Source: CAUZJO01 sp963580245
GTDB lineage: Bacteria; Sumerlaeota; Sumerlaeia; MVZB01
NCBI GenBank assembly: GCA_963580245.1
Contig: CAUZJO010000128.1
Span: forward strand, 1-13,685
Length of the DNA stretch: 13,685 nucleotides
Reading direction: 5' to 3'
Positions 7,486 to 13,685 of the stretch are shown here, in pieces. Made by a program: the position numbers and the translations under genes. How positions within the stretch are numbered: the first letter of the stretch is position 1; each line of letters begins with the position of its first letter. A model generated the notes under the pieces. That model was given only the letters and a program-made list of their open reading frames with translations. It searched no databases and was not told the DNA's origin.

Positions 7486-7518
7486 AAGGTTCTTTGCCGC
7501 GTCTTCTTTCTTATCGAG

Positions 7519-7547
7519 TTGATTCCGTGGGGTTGAATCGCTAGTAT
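7519..7547 (+). promoter_or_regulatory. Possible sigma70-type promoter for the Gfo/Idh/MocA-like gene
   Basis: TTGATT (7519-7524) is 17 bp from TAGTAT (7542-7547), each matching 4 of 6 consensus bases. Transcription would begin near 7554, giving a leader of about 70 nt that includes the AGGAG before ATG 7623. The match is only moderate. Confidence 0.3.
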
Positions 7548-7622
7548 GATGATTAGTTTCTCCCGAATGATCCGGGTCGATCCGTGCGGTTGAAGCTCCG
7601 AACCTGAAAGGAGAACCAAATC

Positions 7623-8669
7623 ATGCTTCCTGAACCGGTCAGGGTGGGAATCGTCGGCGCTGGGCAAAACACCCGCGCGCGACACATCACAGGCCTGCGA
7701 AAGATCGAGCATGTCGAGATCGTCAGTGTCTGCAATCGCTCCGGGGCCTCCTCGGAAAAAGTCGCACGGGAGTTCGGTATCCCGACGGTATACGACCGGT
7801 GGCGGGACTTGGTCGCGGCGGGCGACACCGATGCCATCGTGATCGGCACGTGGCCCTATCTGCACTGCCCGGTCACGCTGATGGCGCTGGAACATAACAA
7901 GCACGTGCTGTGCGAATCGCGCATGGCCATGAATGCCCGCCAGGCGCACCTGATGCTCGAAGTGGCCGATGATCTGCCCGATCTTGTCACGCAGATCGTT
8001 CCCGCTCCGGAGACGCTGGGTGTCGATCAAACCATCCGGCGTCTGATTGCCGAAGATTATCTTGGGGAGCTGCTCGCGATCGAAGTCAGGACTTCGGCCG
8101 GCTTTCTGGATCGTGAGTCGCCGCTGCACTGGCGCCAGGACCATGATCTGAGCGGATTCAATATCATGTCCTTGGGCATCTGGTATGAGGAAGTCATGCG
8201 CTGGGTCGGTGAGGCGACATCCGTCTCGGCCCAAGGCAAAACCTGGGTTACCACGCGCCCCGATGAGAGCGGCGCGCGCCGGGCCGTTCGTATCCCTGAA
8301 CACCTGAACGTCATGGCCGAGATGGCCTGCGGCGCGCTTGCGCATTTTCGGATCTCAGCGGTGGCGGGCCTGACCGGCCCCGCCGAGGCCTGGCTGTTTG
8401 GAGAGAAAGGCACGCTGATGTTTCGCGAGGGCAAACTGTTTGGCGGCCGACGCGGCGACGCCGATCTGGGCCCCATCGAGATTCCGCCCGAAGAAGCCCA
8501 GTTGTGGCGCGTCGAGGAGGAATTCATCGACGCCATCCGCGGCGTGGCGCCGATCCGCCTGACACGCTTCGAAGACGGCGTGAAATACATGGAGTTCACC
8601 GAAGCGGTCCATCGGAGCATGGCCAATGGATGCGCCGTTTCTTTACCGCTTCAATCGCTCACCATGTAA
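7623..8669 (+). CDS. Gfo/Idh/MocA-family protein with altered catalytic motifs
   Basis: This 348-residue protein has an N-terminal Rossmann domain (about 6-120) with GIVGAG at 9-14, and a C-terminal alpha/beta domain of the GFO_IDH_MocA type. Family members are NAD(P)-dependent sugar or cyclitol oxidoreductases. Two hallmark sites differ here. The CEKP motif reads CESR (97-100), so the Lys that contacts cofactor and substrate is gone. The 'G-x-H-x-x-D' helix reads GIWYEE (185-190), with W187 in place of the usual His and E190 for Asp. It may be a divergent oxidoreductase or a non-catalytic binding protein. ATG 7623 has AGGAG about 9 nt upstream. It is transcribed away from the lipoyl/E1 cluster across a 393-bp gap and ends towards the NHL gene. 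Confidence 0.9.
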   Translation: MLPEPVRVGIVGAGQNTRARHITGLRKIEHVEIVSVCNRSGASSEKVAREFGIPTVYDRWRDLVAAGDTDAIVIGTWPYLHCPVTLMALEHNKHVLCESRMAMNARQAHLMLEVADDLPDLVTQIVPAPETLGVDQTIRRLIAEDYLGELLAIEVRTSAGFLDRESPLHWRQDHDLSGFNIMSLGIWYEEVMRWVGEATSVSAQGKTWVTTRPDESGARRAVRIPEHLNVMAEMACGALAHFRISAVAGLTGPAEAWLFGEKGTLMFREGKLFGGRRGDADLGPIEIPPEEAQLWRVEEEFIDAIRGVAPIRLTRFEDGVKYMEFTEAVHRSMANGCAVSLPLQSLTM

Positions 8670-8746
8670 GCATCACAACAGGATCAATGCATTCATACAG
8701 GATATCAAGGATGGATGGCATCGGGGCAGTACTTGGATCGACAAGC

Positions 8747-8807
8747 CTTCGCGTTCTTCGCGCGCTTCTATTCAAATAGACGACAGAAGATCGCGAAGGG
8801 CGCGAAG
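8747..8807. repeat. Long imperfect inverted repeat (CTTCGCG type) between convergent genes
   Basis: Arms of 23 nt at 8747-8769 and 8785-8807 pair at 19 of 23 positions, and two of the four mismatches become G-U pairs in RNA. The 15-nt loop is ATTCAAATAGACGAC. Each arm contains two CTTCGCG (or CGCGAAG) units. It lies between the ends of the plus-strand Gfo/Idh/MocA-like gene and the minus-strand NHL gene, where a two-way terminator would be useful. There is no long T run after either arm. Tandem CGCGAAG/CTTCGCG units of this sort also occur as dispersed intergenic repeats in environmental bacteria, which I favour. Confidence 0.6.
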
Positions 8808-8909
8808 ATCGACGATGGGCCGTGCTTCCGAATCCCAACGGTTCTCTCGAGGTCTCCGCAACCGCTTCATGATGATTTTCAGTCTTCGGATCAGCGCATA
8901 TTTGTCCAT
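8772..8909 (-). pseudogene. Possible MazG-like N-terminal remnant
   Basis: A 45-codon minus-strand frame starts at ATG 8909, 20 bp after the NHL stop. Its first half, LKIIMKRLRRPRENRWD, resembles the start of MazG nucleotide pyrophosphohydrolases (I-M-x-R-L-R-x-P-x-x-G-C-P-W-D). The resemblance stops where the CTTCGCG inverted repeat begins: the last residues (VDLRALRDLL) are just that repeat translated. There is no ribosome-binding site. If real, it is a gene fragment cut by the repeat. A short chance similarity is a serious alternative. Confidence 0.22.
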
Positions 8910-8929
8910 GGCGATCGGCGGGCCAGTGA

Positions 8930-9940
8930 CTAATTCTTCCTCACGAACTTGCGTAGCGAAGGACATTCGGGAGGAACGAACCCGCGATTGCCTCCGGCCG
9001 TATACGTGACCTCGCCGACGTAGATGCTTCCCCGCGAATCAATGCAGATATCGTGTGGGGCGAAGAAATCGGCCGGGTCGCATGGATTCTCGCCGCCGCC
9101 CCAGCGGGTTTGCAGTTTACCTTCGCGATCGAAGACGCTGAGCCGACCACCGCTGGACGTGAGATCAACTTCCATCCAGGGAAACATGCCGGCCCGTCGG
9201 CCAAGCTCCGTTACGAATACGTTGTCGTGGTGATCAATGAAGACTTGGGTCGGCCGCACGAGGTCGGTCCACTCGGCGATGAACTCTCCGTCGAGCGTAA
9301 ATAATTGCAATCGGCTATTCTCGCGGTCGGCGACAAAAACCCTTCCCGCGCTGTCGATTCCGATTCCGTGCGGCAGTTGAAACTGTCCCGGACCGCTGCC
9401 CGGTTCGCCCCACGAAAACAGGTGTTCGCCGTCCGATGAAAACTTATGCACGCGAGCGTTTCCATAACCGTCCGAGATCAACATTTCCCCTTCGCTCGTG
9501 AGCGCCACATTCGTGGGGCGATGAAACGGTGGACCGGCGCGCTCGATCATCCGGTAATCGAGGCCCTCGATACCGGTGTCGCACGGTTGGCCGCTCGTCC
9601 CCAGCGTGAAGAGGCGTTCGCCATCGGGGCTGAACTTGTGGACCGTGTGATCTTCGTAATCCGACAAATACAACATATCGTCGGGGCCGATTGTAATTCC
9701 GTGTGGCCCGACGAATAGCCCCTTGCCCCACGTGCGGAGAAAGTTACCGTCGTGATCAAGGACGACGATCGGGTTCTCATTACGATGAAAGACATATAGC
9801 CGATCACGCGAATCGGTCGCCACCCCCACAACGTCCCTGAAACGCATGCCTTCAGGAAGCTGCTCCCAAGCCGGACTCGCGCAATAGAGAAAGTTTCCGC
9901 TTCCGACGTGAGAATCGCGGGGTTCACGGTTCTTTTCCAT
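8930..9940 (-). CDS. NHL-repeat six-bladed beta-propeller protein (PAL-like)
   Basis: This 336-residue protein is built of NHL-type repeats. Units recur roughly every 45-50 residues with the pattern 'hydrophobic-x-D-x-x-G-x-(I/V)-(Y/F)-V-x-D-x-x-N/D-x-x-(V/L)-x-x-F-x-x-D-G'. Examples are RPTNVALTSEGEMLISDGYG, LPHGIGIDSAGRVFVADREN and PHDICIDSRGSIYVGE, giving about five or six blades. The peptidyl-alpha-hydroxyglycine amidating lyase (PAL) group has this fold and is the usual best-named relative, but a PAL reaction is not shown. There is no clear signal peptide, so it looks cytoplasmic. ATG 9940 has AGAGGA about 6 nt upstream. It follows the hydroxyacid dehydrogenase by about 50 bp on the same strand, so the two are probably co-transcribed. 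It may act as a lactonase-like or binding protein on the same substrate; that is inference. Confidence 0.88.
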   Translation of the reverse strand: MEKNREPRDSHVGSGNFLYCASPAWEQLPEGMRFRDVVGVATDSRDRLYVFHRNENPIVVLDHDGNFLRTWGKGLFVGPHGITIGPDDMLYLSDYEDHTVHKFSPDGERLFTLGTSGQPCDTGIEGLDYRMIERAGPPFHRPTNVALTSEGEMLISDGYGNARVHKFSSDGEHLFSWGEPGSGPGQFQLPHGIGIDSAGRVFVADRENSRLQLFTLDGEFIAEWTDLVRPTQVFIDHHDNVFVTELGRRAGMFPWMEVDLTSSGGRLSVFDREGKLQTRWGGGENPCDPADFFAPHDICIDSRGSIYVGEVTYTAGGNRGFVPPECPSLRKFVRKN

Positions 9941-9990
9941 GGGATTCCTCTTTCCTTCGCTTTTGGATTATCGGTTGACCACCGCCGACG

Positions 9991-11037
9991 TCAAGAGATG
10001 CGGAGCCGCCGCCATTTTTCCTGAAAAGATGGGCGATCGAACACTTCCGGGTTAAGCACGGGACCCGGACGTTTGCCGTGCGCCAGTTCGACCATGCTCC
10101 GAAACACGGACCGTCCGATGTCGCGAAACAACTCATGGGTCCAGGCAATGGCGTGCGGCGCCAGAAGTACGTTTTCCAGTTCGCCGAACCGGTGCGGCTC
10201 GGTAATCGGCTCGCCGACAAAGACATCAATCGCCGCGCCGGCGATCCGTTTGTTTTTCAACGTGTCATACAGGGCGTCCTCGTCGACGATGCCCCCGCGC
10301 GCCGTGTTCAACAGGAACGCGCCGGGTTTCATCAGCGCCAATTCATCGGCGCCAATCAATCCTTCGGTTTGCGGCATCAGCGGACAGTGGACCGAGACGA
10401 AATCCGCCTGGGCGAGCAACTCGTGCAGCGCGACGAGCCGCACTCCGAGTTTGGAGGCCGCCGCTTCATCAACAAGCGGATCGTGGGCAATCGGCGGGTT
10501 CATGCCAAACCCTTGCAGCAGCTCGAGGGTCTTCCGTGCGATCCCGCCCAGCCCAACGGCGCCGAAAGTCTTGTCGCGCAGTTCGCTCCCACTGTAATCC
10601 GTGCGGCTGTTCCATTGGCCGGTGCGGACAAGCATGTCTTTGATGCGCGTGTGGTGGGAGAGGGCGATCATCCACCCCACCGTCGCCTCCCCAACAGGCC
10701 GGTCCACGGCGCCCGGCGTGTTCATGACGGCGACGCCGGCAGCGGTGCACGCGGGGATGTCGACCGCGTCAAAGCCGGCGCCGAAACGCCCAATAGCCAA
10801 TAGGTCCTCCACCGCCGAAACGGTTTGCGCGGTCACGCGCGGCGCTAGGACGACGACGCCTTGGGCGCCCGCAACCTGATCCGGACCAATCTCCGGCCGG
10901 TGTTCCTGAAACCGCTCCCACTGGATCAACGGTTCATCGTCAAGGACGGACAGGCCCATGTCCTCGCCTAGTGTCTTTCCATCTTCTGAAAAGAAGTCAT
11001 GCGTCACCTTAATGCTAAACCTTTGCCCTTTTCCCAT
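9991..11037 (-). CDS. D-isomer-specific 2-hydroxyacid dehydrogenase
   Basis: This 348-residue NAD-dependent dehydrogenase interconverts a D-2-hydroxyacid and a 2-oxoacid. The nucleotide-binding motif is VGLGGIA (161-167), with Ala for the last Gly. The next acidic position is D186 (AHDP), which favours NAD. The catalytic triad is R247 (NTARGG), E276 (VGEP) and H295 (APHAIAWT). The layout is that of phosphoglycerate or hydroxypyruvate dehydrogenases without a C-terminal ACT domain. GGAGGAG about 9 nt before ATG 11037 is a strong ribosome-binding site. It leads a two-gene unit with the NHL protein. Substrate unknown: glyoxylate, hydroxypyruvate or another 2-oxoacid are all possible, and its product could feed the E1 complex encoded about 4 kb away, which is speculation. 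Confidence 0.92.
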   Translation of the reverse strand: MGKGQRFSIKVTHDFFSEDGKTLGEDMGLSVLDDEPLIQWERFQEHRPEIGPDQVAGAQGVVVLAPRVTAQTVSAVEDLLAIGRFGAGFDAVDIPACTAAGVAVMNTPGAVDRPVGEATVGWMIALSHHTRIKDMLVRTGQWNSRTDYSGSELRDKTFGAVGLGGIARKTLELLQGFGMNPPIAHDPLVDEAAASKLGVRLVALHELLAQADFVSVHCPLMPQTEGLIGADELALMKPGAFLLNTARGGIVDEDALYDTLKNKRIAGAAIDVFVGEPITEPHRFGELENVLLAPHAIAWTHELFRDIGRSVFRSMVELAHGKRPGPVLNPEVFDRPSFQEKWRRLRIS

Positions 11038-11137
11038 GCTTTCACTCTCCTCCCGCCCGTGGATTTTACATGAAGTCGTCGATCAGATGCTTCCTTGATT
11101 GTTTCGGCGCGGATCGGCGACGGCGCCCGTCAGTCCC

Positions 11138-11872
11138 TCAGAGAGCGTGATGGAACAGCCAGCGAGCGCCCCGGATGCCGCACTCCTGATGGCGGTGATA
11201 GGCCTGGGCCGCCGCCTCATGCGTTTGCGCGGCGTCTTCACCCGCCAGCCACGACTTGAGCGCCGAATCCAGCGTATAGGCCTCGGGGGCCATCAAGCCA
11301 TTGGTGAGCAGCAGCGGATGGGCGCCCGACCGATTGAGAAAGTCCTCGAAGTACGACTTGCTCTTGCAGGCCAGCAGGATCGCGCTCTTCGCGGGGTTCG
11401 GCGGTTCCGGTTTCAGCCCCGCGGGCATCGAGAAATCCATCAGTCCATTGTGCCCGACGTAGGCCACGAGATGGGCACTGCCCCCGGCGGCCAGGCTAAT
11501 GCCGTCGTCCTCGCCCCGCGCCTGAATCGTTTCCTTCGCGCCGCCGCCGGCCATCGTGAGAAAGGCCCTCGTCGCCGCCTGAATCCGGCGTCCTTCCCAG
11601 GCGTCGGCGACGATGAAGGCTTGCGCGGTGGCACCGTCGGCGCGAACGGTCGTCCGGCGCAGAATCAGCCGCTCGAGCACCCCCTCGGGTTTGGGGCCGT
11701 CATGGGCGACCTTCCGCCAGCCTCCCTTTTTCACCAAGGAATACCGCACCCCAAACATCGCCCCCCAGTATAGGATCCCGTCCGGATCATCGCCCTTTCC
11801 CAGAAAATCGGGGACCGGCTGGATGCCCTGGTGCAGATTGTCGCACAAGGCGACGACGACGTGCGCCACCAA
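11138..11872 (-). CDS. Hypothetical protein, possible caspase-like (clan CD) fold
   Basis: This frame encodes 244 residues from TTG 11872; it is open 26 codons further but has no ATG or GTG there, so the start is uncertain. The beginning, VALCDNLHQGIQPVP followed by GKGDDP and LYWGAMFGV, is a conserved-looking block that I associate with uncharacterised bacterial proteins. Two hydrophobic strands each end in a catalytic-type residue: HLVAYVGHNG (H141) and SAILLACKS (C169). A strand-H-G and strand-C pair in this order is the signature layout of clan CD cysteine peptidases (caspase, gingipain, clostripain). The spacing of 28 is short, and GHN replaces GHG. There is no signal peptide. It lies about 120 bp downstream of metK on the same strand. 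The gene is likely real; the fold is a hypothesis. Confidence 0.65.
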   Translation of the reverse strand: MVAHVVVALCDNLHQGIQPVPDFLGKGDDPDGILYWGAMFGVRYSLVKKGGWRKVAHDGPKPEGVLERLILRRTTVRADGATAQAFIVADAWEGRRIQAATRAFLTMAGGGAKETIQARGEDDGISLAAGGSAHLVAYVGHNGLMDFSMPAGLKPEPPNPAKSAILLACKSKSYFEDFLNRSGAHPLLLTNGLMAPEAYTLDSALKSWLAGEDAAQTHEAAAQAYHRHQECGIRGARWLFHHAL

Positions 11873-11989
11873 CGGCCGCCCCGCATGGCGACCCCTCTCC
11901 AGATGTTCGAGCTCTTGATCCGTAACGGAAACATCCCGGAAGGCGAAAAATTACCGTTGACGAGGGTCGATCCCCCGCGCCAGGCGCCA

Positions 11990-13210
<1,221 letters not shown>

Positions 13211-13253
13211 GGAATTCTCTCGCTTTCGAGGTGTTGAGGGGTCTGCTCGCCGA

Positions 13254-13271
13254 CGGCCCGATCCTGGGCCG
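13254..13271 (-). promoter_or_regulatory. Small hairpin in the metK leader
   Basis: CGGCCC (13254-13259) pairs perfectly with GGGCCG (13266-13271) across a 6-nt loop, inside the predicted 80-nt metK leader. I do not recognise any known SAM riboswitch class in the leader. A structured 5' leader without regulatory function is just as likely. Confidence 0.3.
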
Positions 13272-13299
13272 CACCCGACCATCCCCGCACGGAGAGCAA

Positions 13300-13328
13300 A
13301 TTCTACTATCCCGGCTCCAAAATGACAC
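13300..13328 (-). promoter_or_regulatory. Probable sigma70-type promoter of metK
   Basis: On the minus strand, GTGTCA (13323-13328, 4 of 6) is 17 bp from TAGAAT (13300-13305, 5 of 6). Transcription would start near 13293, giving a leader of about 80 nt to ATG 13210. It overlaps the stop of the small upstream gene. Confidence 0.45.
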
Positions 13329-13518
13329 GAAAAAAACCGTCCTGGCGGCCGGCGCACCGGCACCGGTCGGCATAATTGGTCATCTTCCGCGCACCGAGCT
13401 CTTCGCGCGTGTAGCCCCTTTGTTTCAGATCGGCTCTCGGCTCCCGTTCCTCGTAATCGAGCCGAAGCGTGGGGTTTGATTTTTCGATTACGATGGACGA
13501 GCACGAACACGAATTCAT
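13306..13518 (-). CDS. Small hypothetical protein upstream of metK
   Basis: This 70-residue frame starts at ATG 13518; a TTG at 13530 would add four residues. It is charged and looks like real protein: EEREPRADLKQRGYTREELG, then ARKMTNYADRCRCAGRQDGF and a hydrophobic ending FRVILEPG. It has four Cys, two in an N-terminal CSC and two in CRC, which might bind metal. GGAAGG lies about 14 nt before the ATG, too far to be convincing. The other frames here are Arg-rich shadows, while this one has balanced composition. I recognise no family. It ends at the metK promoter, so the two genes are adjacent on one strand but metK has its own promoter. Confidence 0.5.
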   Translation of the reverse strand: MNSCSCSSIVIEKSNPTLRLDYEEREPRADLKQRGYTREELGARKMTNYADRCRCAGRQDGFFRVILEPG

Positions 13519-13581
13519 CGACGGTAACAATGCCTTCCGGTAAACACGCCGCGCGCACTAGGGCCTGTTAACACTAAACAA

Positions 13582-13610
13582 TTGACTTTCGGGGCGGATG
13601 GCGTCATGAT
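13582..13610 (+). promoter_or_regulatory. Possible promoter inside the IS left end
   Basis: TTGACT (13582-13587, 5 of 6) is 17 bp from CATGAT (13605-13610, 4 of 6). The start point would fall at the transposase ATG, suggesting a leaderless or near-leaderless message. No ribosome-binding site is seen before that ATG, which agrees. Confidence 0.3.
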
Positions 13611-13616
13611 CCTTTA

Positions 13617-13685
13617 ATGATGCAGATCACTCCCGAACAATACGAAAAGATTGCCCCGTGTTTGCCGAAACAGCGGGGAAATGTC
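13617..13685 (+). CDS. IS5-family transposase, N-terminal part (cut by window edge)
   Basis: From ATG 13617 (or the adjoining ATG 13620) the frame reads MMQITPEQYEKIAPCLPKQR, then GNV at the edge. The pattern 'I-T-x-E-Q-(Y/F/W)-E-x-I-A-x-x-L-P-x-x-R-G' is characteristic of the N-terminal domain (DUF4096-like) of IS5-family transposases. Only 23 codons are inside the window, so the DDE catalytic residues are unseen and intactness is unknown. It follows a terminal-repeat-like sequence at the expected distance, which supports the call. Confidence 0.75.
   Translation, partial: MMQITPEQYEKIAPCLPKQRGNV

Larger units (their letters stand above)
13561..13685 (+). mobile_element. IS5-like insertion sequence, left end (cut by window edge)
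   Basis: GGGCCTGTTAACACTAAACA at 13561-13580 has the form of a left terminal inverted repeat of the IS427-type branch of IS5. It is followed by a short leader and a transposase start at 13617. The base pair step TA (13559-13560) just outside fits a TA or CTA target duplication. The right end is beyond the window, so the inverted repeat partner and the duplication cannot be confirmed. Confidence 0.7.

Noticed and set aside
7482..8345. 287-codon minus-strand frame opposite the Gfo/Idh/MocA-like gene
   Set aside because: Antisense shadow: the plus-strand gene has a Rossmann motif and ribosome-binding site, this frame has neither.
11099..11773. 224-codon plus-strand frame opposite the caspase-like gene
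   Set aside because: Arg/Gly/Pro-rich with no pattern; the minus frame has organised hydrophobic strands and conserved-looking blocks.
13211..13293. SAM-type riboswitch in the metK leader
   Set aside because: Only one 6-bp hairpin is seen; no conserved core of any SAM or SAH riboswitch that I know is present.
13211..13558. N-terminal extension of metK by 116 codons
   Set aside because: The extension is Arg-rich, covers a promoter and another plausible gene, and known MetK proteins start at the MSANTRLFTSESVSEGHPDK-type segment.

Overview
The window is GC-rich bacterial DNA from an environmental heterotroph. It combines a Tat-exported CxPSR sulfatase, a Gfo/Idh/MocA-like protein, an NHL beta-propeller, a D-2-hydroxyacid dehydrogenase, an acetoin/pyruvate dehydrogenase-type E1 and metK. 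That mix is common in Planctomycetota, Verrucomicrobiota, Poribacteria-like and Hydrogenedentes-like genomes. No single gene fixes the phylum, so this placement is inference.

Layout. The left edge holds the 5' end of an IS1595-like transposase (minus strand, cut by the window edge), followed by about 600 bp with no convincing gene. A sulfatase (806-2311, plus) converges on a five-gene minus-strand cluster, read from 7229 down to 2422: a lipoyl/subunit-binding protein, E1 alpha, E1 beta, an SDR dehydrogenase and an M24 peptidase-fold protein. After a 393-bp divergent gap comes a Gfo/Idh/MocA-like gene (7623-8669, plus). It converges on a minus-strand pair, a D-2-hydroxyacid dehydrogenase and an NHL protein. 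The convergence zone holds a long imperfect inverted repeat and a possible MazG-like remnant. To the right, all on the minus strand, lie a possible caspase-fold orphan, metK with a recognisable promoter, and a small hypothetical gene. The right edge is the left end of an IS5-like element, cut by the window edge.

How the genes may work together. The 7229-2422 cluster looks like one catabolic operon. A ThDP-dependent E1 would decarboxylate a 2-oxoacid or cleave an acyloin, and would load the lipoyl group of the small carrier protein. The SDR could make the substrate from an alcohol. The M24-fold protein may act earlier, for example on a C-N or C-S bond. No acyltransferase core and no E3 are present, so these must come from elsewhere or be unnecessary. 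Three enzymes depart from their family plan: the 'E2' has no catalytic domain, the M24 protein has Cys in place of a metal-binding Asp, and the Gfo/Idh/MocA protein has lost the EKP lysine and the usual His. The sulfatase and hydroxyacid dehydrogenase suggest use of sulfated or oxidised organic matter, but no substrate can be read from the sequence.
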